From: Tetraselmis striata
Lineage: Eukaryota; Chlorophyta; Chlorodendrophyceae; Chlorodendrales; Chlorodendraceae
Assembly: GCA_006384855.1 (NCBI GenBank)
Contig: VCJN01002954.1
Coordinates: forward strand, 62,001-126,000
Direction: 5' to 3'
DNA: 64,000 nucleotides
Under the pieces are notes generated by a model. It was given only the letters and a program-made list of their open reading frames with translations. It made no database searches and had not been told where the DNA came from. Shown here piece after piece: positions 50,079 through 60,964 of this stretch; the first letter of the stretch is position 1; each line of letters begins with the position of its first letter. A program made the translations under genes and the position numbers.

Positions 50079-52247
50079 ACCGGCGGGCGGAAGAAGTTAC
50101 GTTGAAGCTGCCTCGGCCAAGTACGGACCCGAGCTGTGGGTCGAAGAAACCAGGGGTGGGGTTGTTGGTGCCGGAGTTCCTAGTCAGGAACCTTGGGAGG
50201 ATGGCATTCATGCAGCCGATAAAGGCGGCATCACGAACGGTAGCCATGCGGCGGATGCCAGCGCCCTTCAACCGAGTGGGAAGGTGAAGCCTGCTGCGCG
50301 CCTTGGCCACTGCATCCTCGCTCAAGGTAGCCACCTCCGCTGCCGTGCGTGGGGTCGGGGTCGTGCAAAAGCTCCGCCAGGAAATCGGTGACCACCGGAT
50401 TGGCGTCGGTGCCGTACGTGGAGGGATCAAAAGAGACCCCTAGCACCCGTTCGACCGCCGCGAGGACAGTGGCATCCACCGCCTCCGCAAAGGCCCCCAC
50501 CTCGGACGGAAGGCAATTGCGGAGCCAATACCCCGCCATGTGTTACATGCAATGGCTTGAGCAGGGCCCATGCGTGGTGATGCCGGGCGTGGGTGTACCG
50601 ACGGCTGGGCTTGGCAGATAGGAGCTTGCTCAGGCTAGCGTCCACCTCCTCTCGTAGCTCCTCCGCCTTGCCGCGCATGTACGCATGCACATACTCTGGC
50701 GATCCGAGCGGCACGTTGAGGACCGCGATGTCGTGATGGCCATCTAGCTCGGGCCACTCGATGTCGGCCGGAGCCTCACGCCGCGCGGCCTCCATGTCTG
50801 CGATGTACGCATGCATCTTGTCGAAGCGCACCTCCAGCCCCACGGACGCCTTGATGGACTTGCGGAAGGCGTGAAGAGCTGGCCAAACGTGCTCCGTCCG
50901 GGAGGCCCACCAAAAATCCATCGTCGGCGTTGAAGCGCGCCGCCCCGTCAGTGACCTCCAACGTGCTGTCACACTGCTGCACGTCGGGGTGAATGCGACG
51001 CAAAAGGAAGTCGTGACCAACTGTGCGCCCTACCGCACGCCGTCCTCCGACCGCAGAGGGGCGGACCGGTCGTCAACGACCAGATACGAATCCGTGGAGA
51101 GGGAGGCTAGGAGCGCAGGGATTACAGGGTGTAGTGGAGAGCAATCGATGTGGCGTTGGATGATGGTGCGGCACCATGCCTCGTTGTAAGCGTTGCGAAG
51201 GTCGTTGTGAACGATGACGGCACGTGGGCCAAGCTTCTCTATGAGCCGGACGCCGTGGATGAGCATCAAGTCGCCCGCGGAAATGCCAACGCCAAGCTGA
51301 GACGGAGCAAGCACCGACACATATGCCTCCTTCATGTTGTCCACCACTGCCCGCTCCGTTGCGCGCCGCTCCGCCTCCCCGACTGCCACATGCCGCACGT
51401 CCGGGGCCCTCCCCTCGCCTAGCTTCTCGACAGGTGCCACGAGCCTAGCAAAGGCGAAGAGCCGGTTGAACCACCCGGGCAGGCGACCTTGGAGGTACAT
51501 GGAGGCGACCTCCGACATGGCGCGGACCGCCGCAGGCCCGGACGCCGGGGCGTATTCGCCCACCAAGTAGCGGAGATACTCGTTGCGCATGCCTGAGGGC
51601 CCCGCCGCCACGTGCTGCTTGAGTTGCTGGTACAACACGCGTAGGTCCACCGTAAGGGCGGCCTCGTCGACCGGAATGTCATACGTGGCGTCTGGGATTG
51701 GGTGGCTACGGGACGGGTGCTTGTCGCGCAGCTAGGCGAGGATAGCAGGATCGGATAGGTCGCCCATACCCTTAGAAGATATTCGGCCCGCCGCCCGGGA
51801 GAGCTCTCCGTCCTCCACCAACGCCACAACGGTGTCCGCGCTGCCCACGAGCAGCGCTGCAAAGAGATCGCCATCCGTTCGACGCTGGCGGGCATTTCTA
51901 GCGTGGAACGCCTCAATGCGCGCGTCGTCCCATGAGCGCACGATTTCGGTCATGCACCTCTCCGCGAAAGCGCGGAAGCGCCACGCCAAGGCTTGTTACC
52001 GCCGCCGCCCGCCTCGGCTCGGGGCCCTAAGCAACAATTGCGGCAGCATGTACTTCCACTTCAACGCCCTATCCAACAGCACGGGGTCATCGGCCTCCAC
52101 CGCCGCCACCACCCGCTCATTCACGCAGCGTTGTGCCTCCACCCACGCTTCTTGAAAGTCAGTAGGCACCGCCGTCTCCATGGACATCTCCGCCGGCATG
52201 TGCACCATGTCCACGTCGGAGAGATGGTCCACCGCACCCCACCCCAC
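50014..52247 (-). pseudogene. Reverse-transcriptase region of the retroelement, frameshifted
   Basis: The RT core lies at about 51650-51030 (one intact frame of 206 codons) and continues in other frames at 51003-50776 and 51020-50560. In these, EVRFDKMHAYIADMEAARRE and LNVPLGSPEYVHAYMRGKAE are good protein sequence. The stretch 50539-50014 continues with LPSEVGAFAEAVDATVLAAV and LKGAGIRRMATVRDAAFIGC. At least four frame changes and one in-frame TAG (near 51735) separate the parts. The product would copy the element's RNA into DNA, but this copy cannot encode it. Confidence 0.7.
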
Positions 52248-53056
52248 CCCGTCGCCGGCAAGAGATGGGCGAGTAGAAGGGGGGGGGGGGGGGGGGGATA
52301 CCGAGCCCGTGAGGCCTGGCTACTGGGGTGGCCGGCCGGTGCACCCACCTCTGGCGGCGCGGGAGCAACAACCGGGGGCGCTGCGACGCCCCGGAACGCA
52401 TCGACGGGCGGCAATGCATGCGACGGCAGCACTGACGATTGTCCCCCTCCACCGGCGCAGCGCGCCCCCCAACGGCGGTGCCGCTCGGCAAGCACGGCGC
52501 GCGCCTTGGCTAGCCACGCGGCGGCGACCTCAGCGAAAGCCACCACGTCGGCCGGGTGGTGCCTGACGCGGGCGGGTTGGAGCGACCTAGCTGCGGCGTC
52601 AATCCTCGACGCCCACGCGGCGCCCGCGGCGACGCCGGCGACTGAAAGCGCGTCGGTGACTGTCCAAGCCGCCGCCGGCGCTACGCCACGCCGCGCCGGC
52701 CATCTGTCGTGTAGCATGGAATGCAAGTGGGTGAGAGCATCGAGGCCGGTGAGCGCCCGGTCGCGGTTGCCACCGCGCGGCCGCGGCTGGGGCCGCTCGG
52801 AGACTTCCTGGCCGGTCGGAACTAACGCCGTCGTGATCGCGCCGCGACGCGCCGGGCCCCGAAATACTGCTGAAAGTACTGCGGCGAGGCGACGACGAAG
52901 ACGAGGCAGCCTCGAGATCATATATTTACAAACATGGGCAGTCACGAGGGCGGCATGCCGTTCCACCAACCCCCGAGCCGCGGAGCTCACTTCCATACTA
53001 GCTCCAATATTATCCAATCTCACATAGCTGGGAACGGCACAGCCCCTGTAGCTCAC

Positions 53057-55373
53057 CCCTCCGTAGGGAGCTCACTACATGCACCCTCTCAGGTGGTGAG
53101 GGACTATATCTTGAGCACGGCGGTGCCCAACCGCACCGGCTCCCGTCTAGTCTCTGAACCTTCCCCTCCGAGCATATTGCGTATCATAGCCATGCACGGC
53201 TCTACACTCGGCCGTAGGTGGAGGGGCTTGGCTGCGTGTGGCCCGATCCTGGGGTGGCGCTGGTAATTGGGGAACCATGCGCTTCACAGAAGTGTATCTC
53301 CGTGCCTTTCTCCCGCGTCGTGCCAATACCCGAGTTGCTCAACCTCTCGGAACCTCCAGTGTTGTGCTAGAGGGTGGGAGCGGGGGCTCAAGGGGCTTCC
53401 TCGCACTTTGAGAGCCCGGCCATGGAAAAACAGCTCCATCAGGGATTCGAGCTGAGTGGACAAACCCTATAGATACTGGTTCAATGGTAATGTACACTGT
53501 ACCCGGCCCGCCCGCCCGGGCCGCCCAGCCATCACTGTTGCGTAAAGGAAGGACGGGCTTGCGCGCTGAGTGGGCGGAGTAATCCTTCCCTCCTGCTCTA
53601 TATTACTACATGTACTGATGTACCTATATACTGTCCCGCGGGCGAAATATACATGTACTGATGTAATACGAACTCAATAAATTATGTCATTTCTAACATC
53701 AGGTCTTTAACATGTGCGCACTACAAACAAAATAAAGAGCAACTATGAAAGGCAAACCGCCCAAACTGAAGGAGTGAACTCCACGCCATCAGCCTCAAAA
53801 CGGGCCAGCATGCCTTGTACCGAGAATGAGCAAAAAGCACCAGGGCATGGCTCGCCAAGGGAGAGGACAGAAGCCGCCGGAAGGCCAAATGGGCGGCAAG
53901 CGGCAACGCGGAACATGGAATCGTATTACTCAGGGGAACGCTCACGGACTTCACCAAGGCGACCCTCACTTGGAGAATCAGTCACCATGAACGTTGTCGC
54001 AGCGCGTAAGAGGCGGCCCCGGAAGCGGTTACTGTCAGGGTTGCTTGTAGGCATACCGAAATCCGCGCGTATCCTCGCCTTGGTGCCAAAGCCATGGGGC
54101 TACGGGGCCATGAAGCTTCGTCTTTCAATGCATGCAAGCCCCCTACGCCAAGGAGGCAGCCGCTTCGTCCGGTTATCACACTTGTAAGAATACTTTTCAG
54201 CAATGGCGTTATTTGGCACATCACGGCTAGAACCACCGAAACACGAAACATGGTCAACGCACATGGGAGCGACATGTTGGCGGTTTAGCTACCGTCCGTC
54301 GCATTTGCACGCGCACTCCCGGTGGTGGGTGGACATATGCAGGGCATGTATTACGTTTAAGTTTGAGAACAATCAATGCACGATGCCGTTGCAATGCATG
54401 GGCATTTCCTTGACAGTGTGCCAATAATGCATACACTCCAAAAAAATTCAATCCCCAAATTTTCCAAGCTATCACAAGATAAGCGCCGCTGGCTGCGCCT
54501 CGCTGGGTTTAAGTAGTACACAGAAGGTGCTTTCGATTCCACAATAGGGGGCATGCTTATACTACCCGCACCATGGGCTATAAGCGCGGGCTCACCCCCG
54601 CCATCAACAACTTCACGACTAGCACATATGTCCGCGCGCATGATGTAACACATGTCACCCATGACCAAAGGGGAGGAGCCGAACTTACGACGGGGTCGAC
54701 GCCACGTGAAGACGCATCCAAGAGGTCCTCGCACCTGGGAGCTTGCGTGGAGTGACACATTGCATGCCCTTATCATGATTGCTCACTACCCACAACACCA
54801 TGCTTGATATGGAATGGACGATAACGTCCATCGAATGTGGGTGTAAGGCAACAACGTCCGCTGTGGAATTGCGTGACATCACGTACGCATTCCGGAGTCG
54901 TTGCAACGCGGGGAGCAAGAGCTTCCTCAGCGGCGCGGCCCTTCTCCTCGGCCTCTCCATGTTTGCATGCACCTCCGTTGGGAGCTGTCCCCGCAAATGC
55001 TTGTCGAACAATGGGCCCAGCGTTGACAAGCTGCCGTACGAAAATCGATGTATATCTGCGCTTGCACCCGTTGCAAAACCACATCCTCTTAGTACCCGAG
55101 CTACTACGGAAATTACAACTTCGCATTCGCGGGGCGTCGTGGCGAATCTTGCATGCAACGAGAATGTGCCTTAAAAGCACATGCCCCCCTCCCATGACGC
55201 CGCCACTACATGGGACTCCACATCAATAGACGATGGTTGCGTGATGCCGGTAAGCGCGCCAGGCTGCCCGACTCTGGGTTGCTCGCCTGGAAATCCCAGT
55301 AGAGTGCCGAACATACTCAAGTAAAATTCCATCAAAGAAGACGCGTCAAAAATTCAGCCGTGCCGGTACACCG
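53057..55373. other. Gene-poor region, no supported gene
   Basis: Several open frames exist, but none shows clear protein character. One minus-strand stretch (about 55100-54900; RMWFCNGCKRRYTSIFVRQL) has a CxxC pair and is in an ORF of 140 codons. It could be a worn transposase or capsid-like remnant. TACATGTACTGATGTA motifs recur at about 53608 and 53650. Confidence 0.35.
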
Positions 55374-56397
55374 TTAACCCTCTCCAGAAGGGGCCCCTGC
55401 CTTGAGGGTCCCCGCCTCCAGGGGGTACCCGACAGAGAGGGAGCCCGAGACAGAGGGGGCGCGATACGGAGGGGGCACGACACATAGGGACTGCGGACGA
55501 AACGGCGGCGTACCATCGCGGACGATGCCTTGCACGAGGCGGTTGGCCATGTTCCGGAAGAAGTCCGGCCCTCTTGCCTCATTGCGGTCGCACCGCAACA
55601 TCTTTGTCGTGGGGAGGCGGTGCACCGTGAGACGTGGGCCTACCTTTATTGGGTGGCGCAGCGCCCACTCAAACATCCTTGTCAAGTCCGCAGATGGCGT
55701 CTCGGACGTGTGCAACACAAGGGCGAGATCCGGCGGCCACGAGGCGTACGACACACCGCTAGCCGGACACCTGCGTGAGGTACCAGAGATGTAAACGCAT
55801 CGTGTCATGATCGCGAGGATGAGTGTTGAGTGCGAGGGTGAGGGAGGGGTGGGGTAGTGTATATACGCACCTCATTAAGCGCAGCTCCTCCACCAAAGAT
55901 TCTTGCCAAAAGTCCTCGTCGTCCGGGAGAGCAAGCGTCAACAAGTCCGTTGTAACATGTACTTGTACGACCTGGCCGCCTGATGTATTTTCGAAGTCCA
56001 AGGGCTCGAAATCATGGGACGGCGTGTCGCCCGTGTACTTCCACAGCATTTCCGACCGTTGGTTGTGCTCGTACAACACAGGGATCCAATCCTCGGGCCA
56101 ACACCGCCCCATGCCCCTTCCAATCCACTAGACACAAGGCTCTCCGTGCTTGAACTGATTGGGTCGAATAAAACGCCCACGAACTCTATTTCCCCGCGCC
56201 GGTGCGTGCGCCTCGTGCACCTTGGAGCCAACATTTTCGAAAACGCCCTTTACATATCGAGTGCCCTTCGCAACGGTCACAGTAGGACCGCCTAGTCCTA
56301 CGTGGAGAAGGCGACCGCCTCGACGGCGGGGGGATTGATTGTCCGTCTCCATCTGCATGTCGTCCTGGATTGTGTCATTTCGGTATGCAAAATACAT
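55374..56397 (-). pseudogene. Hypothetical two-exon gene, possibly interrupted by one stop
   Basis: Exon 56112-55871 (ATG at 56112; MGRCWPEDWIPVLYEHNQRS) joins exon 55770-55374 in phase through a GTGCGT donor and CACGCAG acceptor. The junction gives ..EELRLMRCPASGVSYASWPP, about 212 residues. Exon 2 contains EWALRHPIKVGPRLTVHRLP and PDFFRNMANRLVQGIVRDG, then decays into a repetitive tail. Upstream, the same frame is open from 56397 (GTRYVKGVFENVGSKVHEAH, GRFIRPNQFKHGEP) with a single TAG at 56130. The gene may therefore be longer and broken, or the upstream part may be another exon. The composition looks like real protein. I recognise no family. Confidence 0.45.
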
Positions 56398-57160
56398 GGT
56401 GGCATTGCGATTCCTTGTGGAATATCATCAAGACCCTATGGGGAGGGACCCCTCCGGGGAGGGGCCCCTCTATGGAGTAGGGGGGCATGTGGGGAGGGGG
56501 ACACGGTGTGTGGGCGCGGTCGGCTTCCCCCCGAAGACATATGGCATCCGCCTCGACATCCCCCGCGCAAAACAATGACAGACACGTCGCACGTGTGTGG
56601 ACTTTCCAAGCCCCAACGGTATGGGCGATTTATGACATTCTCAAAGGGGGGGGATGAGTCGCAGGGGAGCATGGGGGACACGGACGGTGCATACCTTGAC
56701 GTGCGTATGGTGGGTTGGGGGCTGCGGCTGGCACCGGAGAAAGCGTGCCCCCCCCTCCCCCCCCCCCCCCCCCCCCCGTGAAGGTGCGAGGCGCCGCGAA
56801 TCTGAACCGTCCATCCTTACGATATATGTGTCGCGACGATGTGTATTGTATGGGTACATGGTACATTTTTGAGTCAAAACGGTCCAATTCCTGGACTCAA
56901 AAATGTCCCCCCCACGTGATCGCCTAGGCTGGGATATGTACCCATTTTTCGGTCACATTTCAGGTGCAATGCAATACTTTACGAGAGTACTAAAAATGGC
57001 ACATCGGCGTGTCCTCTTCGCGCCCTCAGTCGCGTAAAGTACTATCCGCCTCACCTTGGAAGATTGCGGACGCGAGGGCGTGGCGACTGGCGTTGAAAGC
57101 CTGGAAATCGAGCCTCACTCGCGCAGAGAAGACGCCCCGGGCCTACTAGTCTATCGCCGA
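56398..57160. other. No gene seen; C-run and repeat motif
   Basis: A C-run lies at about 56760-56777. Near 56870-56910 the sequences TTTTTGAGTCAAAACGG and TGGACTCAAAAATGT form an imperfect inverted pair. They resemble the TTTTGAGT/GACTCAA motifs at 61870-61930, suggesting a small dispersed repeat. Confidence 0.4.
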
Positions 57161-57286
57161 CCTCAGAGATTGTGTTCGTCGCAACGAGATGCTACCTCTG
57201 AACCCTGCTGACAGCGACACGGCGTTGGGGCGAGATGTCGGCGCATGCGGCGGTGCGGGCTTCGCGTCCCGAGATGAGGGCTCCTT

Positions 57287-57775
57287 AGGCAGAGATGCGG
57301 GTCGGGGAGGCGGATATGCGGCACCGCCACGTGAAGATGTGGCCCTGCGACTCCCACCAGCGGCACCCGAAGGCGCGCATGACGGCTTGATGTGGCTTCG
57401 CGTTTCGGCTTAGGCGTCGGGAAGGGGTCGTCGTCCTCCAACTCTTTCGCCATCTTAAAGGAGGAGTCGGCCCACGCTTCTTGGAATGCTTCTTGCGCAG
57501 CTTAATGGGCGACAAGCTGCTCTTGCCTCCATAGGCGGAGATGCGGGTCGGGGAGGCGGAGATGCGGCACCGCCATGGGAAGATGTGGCCCTGCGACTCC
57601 CACCAGCGGCACCCGAAGGCGCCTGACGGCTTGACGTGGCTCCGCGTTTCGGCTTAGGCGCCTGGAAGGGGTCGTCGTCCTCCAACTCTTTCGCCATCTT
57701 GAAGAAGGACTCGGCCCGCGCTTCTTGGAATGCTTTTTGCGCAGCTTAATGGGCGACAAGCTGCTCTTGCCTCCC
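57287..57775 (-). repeat. Two-unit tandem duplication (about 245 bp) with coding potential
   Basis: The units are about 57287-57531 and 57533-57775, with few differences over most of their length. On the minus strand both encode AFQEARAESFFKMAKELEDD / AFQEAWADSSFKMAKELEDD, then DPFQAPKPKRGATSS / DPFPTPKPKREATSS. A small indel in one unit shifts the frame of the rest. The protein-like part is preserved in both copies, so the duplicated segment may come from the exon of a repeat protein. No start, stop or family can be given. Confidence 0.7.
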
Positions 57776-58104
57776 GTGCTCAACGCACCGTGCGGGCGTA
57801 TCGTCGCACTCGAAGGTTGAGGCTCACTCGGCGGCTTGGCAGTCTCCGAGGGACCAAGCCTGCTTGGGGAAGGGGCGGAGCTGCTCGAATTCTGTCAAGA
57901 GACCTGCTGCAGCGCCGTTTTGGGAGCCATCTCCGCCGGACCCCGGTGGCGGTGGTCGAGATGCGGGCTTGGAGGACCCGCCAGCCTAACGCGGCGCCGC
58001 TACCACCTGGTAGTAGCGGTCGTCAACCAAGAGGGTTGGGGGGTAAAGAGCCGGCTCGGCAACCTTTCAGTGCAAGGAATTATATGACAAAAAGGGGATT
58101 TAAT

Positions 58105-59605
58105 TGCCCATATGCTTTACAATACTATACAGATTGCAAGGCAGTAGGGCTGATACCTGATATTTGCTCGCGGCACACCGCAGATTGCTACAGCGCTACA
58201 CCGCAGATGCTGCCTTTAGGCATGCTTTAACTGCCTAGATGGCTGCACACCATTTCGTATGCGGGGCTGCATGGCATGAAATAGATATGAACACGCACCG
58301 GCTTGACGATACTATGCAGATTGCAAGGCAGTACGGCTAATATCTGATGTTATTTGCTGGCGGCACGCCGCAGATTGCTGCAGCGCTGCACAACAGATGC
58401 TGCTTTTAGGTATACTTGAATTGCCTAGATGGCTACAAACCATTTAGTATGCGGGCCTGCATGGCATAGAAGGGATAAGAACACGCACCGGCTTCACGAT
58501 ACTATACAGATTGCAAGTAAGGCAGTAGGGCTGATACCTGATATTTGCTCGCGGCACACCGCAGATTGCTGCAGGGCTGCACCGCAGATGCTGCCTTTAA
58601 GCATGCTTGAATTGCCTAGATGGCTGCAAACCATTATTTAGTATGCGGAGCTGCATGGCATAGAAGGGGTATGAACACGCACCGGCTTGACGAGACTATA
58701 CGGACTGCAAGGCAGTAGGGATAATACCTGATATTTGCTGGCGGCACGCCGCAGATTGCTGCAGCGCTGCACCGCAGATGCTGCCTTTAGGCATGCTTGA
58801 ATTGCCTGGATGGCTGCAAGCCATTTCGTATGCGGGGCTGCACGGCATGAAAGGGATAAGAACACGCACCGGCTTGACGATACTATACGGAGTGCAAGGC
58901 GGTATAGGGCTAATACCTGATATTTGCTTGCGGCACGCCGCAGATTGCTGCAGCGCTGCACCGCATATGTTGCCTTTAGGCATGCTTGAATTGGCTAGAT
59001 GGCTGCAAACCATTTAGTATGCGGGCCTGCATGGCATGAAAGGGGTATGAACACGCACCGGCTTGACGATACTATGCAGATTGCAAGGCGGTAGGGCTAA
59101 TACCTTATATTTGCTGGCGGCACGCCGCAGATTGCTACAGCGCAGCTGCACCGCAGATGCTGCCTTTAGGCATGCTTGAATTGCCTAGATGGCTGCACAC
59201 CATTTCGTATGCGGGGCTGCATGGCATGAAAGGGATAAGAACACGCACCGGCTTGACGATACTATACGGAGTGCAAGGCGATATAGGGCTAATACCTGAT
59301 ATTTGCTTGCGGCACGCCGCAGATTGCTGCAGCGCTGCACCGCATATGTTGCCTTTAGGCATGCTTGAATTGCCTAGATGGCTGCAAACCATTTATTATG
59401 CGGGCCTGCATGGCATAGAAGGGATAAGAACACGCACCGGCTTGACGATACTATACGGACTGCAAGGCGGTAGGGCTAATTCCTAATATTTGCTGGCGGC
59501 ACGCCGCAGATTGCTACAGCGCTGCACCGCAGATGCTGCCTTTAGGCATGCTTGAATCGCCTAGATGGCTGCAAAACATTTATTAGTATGCGGGGTTGCA
59601 TGAAC
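58105..59605. repeat. Satellite array, about 190-bp unit, eight copies
   Basis: The landmark CTGATATTTGCT (or a close form) starts at about 58158, 58342, 58540, 58729, 58919, 59105, 59299 and 59486. Each copy carries GGCACGCCGCAGATTGCT, GCAGATGCTGCCTTTAGGCA, TGCCTAGATGGCTGCAAACC, and GAACACGCACCGGCTTGACG. Spacing varies from about 184 to 198 bp. Copies differ at a few percent of positions plus small indels. Open frames within it are by-products of the repeat. Confidence 0.93.
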
Positions 59606-60160
59606 CACCAACACCGCGCGTTGGCGCCGCGCTGCGCCGGCCGCGGCGCGTTGGCGCCCCGCTGCCCCGGCCGCGCTAGCAAAGGAAGTGCGGTTTGTGA
59701 AATCGACGGACAGGAGTCGATTCAACTCTTATCTGCGGTCGAAAATAATTTGTTATGATCGTTGATTATGATTAATGAGGTATTGACCAGGGAGCTATGG
59801 CAGCGAAGTTCAAGCTGCATGAATCCCCTGTCACGGACCATACACAAACCCACGTTGCTTGCCGAGGTGCTCCGAGAGATGCCCCCTTAAAGTCGCCGAA
59901 TATCTTCCGACGACCAACCACAAGGCGCGTCCGTTGGTGTCGGGATTTCTTGGGTGCTTTTACGCGATGAGAAGTACACGATCCGCTGTCAACGACTGTG
60001 GAGGTAGTCCATTCGCGGGAGGGGCCCTTGCGTCAAGTAGTGCTCGGAATCTGCACGGAAGAGATTTCCGCCTTGGAGGCCGCCAGCAGCTATAGGAGCA
60101 AATTCAGGTGAGTGAACCAAGGCGACATGACAACGACAAAGGGCTCCTTGCCTAGGGCAG
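59606..60160. other. Right flank of the satellite, with a CGCGTTGGCGC doublet
   Basis: GCGCGTTGGCGCCGCGCTGC and GCGCGTTGGCGCCCCGCTGC stand in tandem at about 59617-59670. At 59840-59935 a sequence reading CCCACGTTGCTTGCCGAGGT recurs at about 60580-60670. On the minus strand both copies encode SEHLGKQRGFVY. Confidence 0.6.
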
Positions 60161-60452
60161 CGTTACAAGAGCTAGGGGAGACAGTATTACACGGGTTTGT
60201 ACGCGAGATGTGCGGGCGTTTATATGCCCCACTCTGCGGAGATGCGGGTAATCCCACCCTTTACGGTTAATTCGATCTCTCCACCCTCCGCATCTCTTGC
60301 TCGTCAGGTCAGTGTTACAAGAGCTAGGAGCGACAGTACACGGGTTTGTACGCGAGAGATGCAAGCGTTCATGTGCCCCCACTGCGGAGATGCGGGTAAT
60401 CCCACCCTCTATCTTTAAATTCTCTCCACCCTCCGCATCTCTTGCTCGTCAG
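60160..60452. repeat. Tandem duplication of about 145 bp
   Basis: The units 60160-60305 and 60306-60452 share GTTACAAGAGCTAGG, ACACGGGTTTGTACGCGAGA, CTGCGGAGATGCGGGTAATC and CCACCCTCCGCATCTCTTGC in order, with small indels. Confidence 0.85.
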
Positions 60453-60744
60453 TCTTGCCAGCGGTGGCCTCAGCCACCGCTGCTTTGACGTCGGGGAGGA
60501 CGAACCCGTCGTCCCCAATGTGGGCCTCCGGGTTCCAGTACCGCATCTTTCGCCGCCGCCATGGTTCTCGCTGTCTCGCATACACGAACCCACGTTGCTT
60601 GCCGAGGTGCTCCGAAAGATGCGCCCTTACACTCGCCGAATCTCGTCCGACGACCAACTTCAAGGCGTCGACAATTGTCACATCTCGCTCCCTCTTGCCG
60701 GCAATGCGTGGCGCGCAGCAATTGAGAAAGATGATGAGGAGCAG

Positions 60745-60775
<31 letters not shown>

Positions 60776-60964
60776 CCACGCCGTCGACGTGGGCAGGGCC
60801 CGAGCCGCAGTCTGGGTCTGCCATGACGAGGGCTTTTGCCGGGCCATTTTACCAGGGGACGAGATTCGCATCTGCCGGTGAGCTTCTTGGACATACTCGT
60901 TGCAAATCCTCCGCAGCTCGTTGTACACAAGCCGGTGGTCTTCAGAGGCCAAGAAGGCCGGCAT
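60415..60964 (-). CDS. Hypothetical protein, two-exon model uncertain
   Basis: On the minus strand an ATG at 60964 opens MPAFLASEDHRLVYNELRRI and RQMRISSP up to a GTAAAA donor at 60852. A long C-run (sense) follows at about 60772-60747. A second protein-like block then runs from about 60700 to the TAA at 60415 (VTIVDALKLVVGRDSASVRA, HLSEHLGKQRGFVYARQREP, DGFVLPDVKAAVAEATAGKT). I could not find an acceptor that keeps the phase, so the join is not proven. A second, shorter copy of the HLSEHLGKQRGFVY part lies at 59840-59935, which hints at a mobile or duplicated sequence. No family is recognised. Confidence 0.3.

Larger units (their letters stand above)
48730..53056 (-). mobile_element. Degenerate non-LTR-like retrotransposon with reverse transcriptase
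   Basis: Read 53056 to about 48730. An Ala/Arg-rich first part (53056-52121) leads into QEAWVEAQRCVNERVVAAVE and a helical linker. The reverse-transcriptase region follows with GPSGMRNEYLRYL, GVGISAGDLMLIHGVR, HNDLRNAYNEAWC (catalytic Asp of block A) and FNADDGFLVG (the DD pair, with Asn before Ala where Tyr is common). Next is a C-terminal region with ILFNQLDAASGMWT and DILDMSEYTGMVFGT. Frame changes near 52280, 51730, 51030, 50940 and 50540-50430 mean this copy is dead. No LTRs are seen. A tail motif at 48730-48751 recurs inverted at 20867. Fragments of the family also lie at 4.03-4.32 and 32.04-32.26 kb. The superfamily assignment is open. Confidence 0.75.

Noticed and set aside
51993..53027. 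344-codon plus-strand frame opposite the retroelement
   Set aside because: The minus strand carries the element's ordered blocks; the plus frame is a GC shadow.
58638..59486. Several 80-110-codon frames on both strands of the satellite
   Set aside because: They repeat with the satellite unit, change frame with its indels and have no start or stop conservation.
58105..59605. CRISPR-like array
   Set aside because: Units are about 190 bp and nearly uniform, without short repeats and unique spacers, and the genome is eukaryotic.
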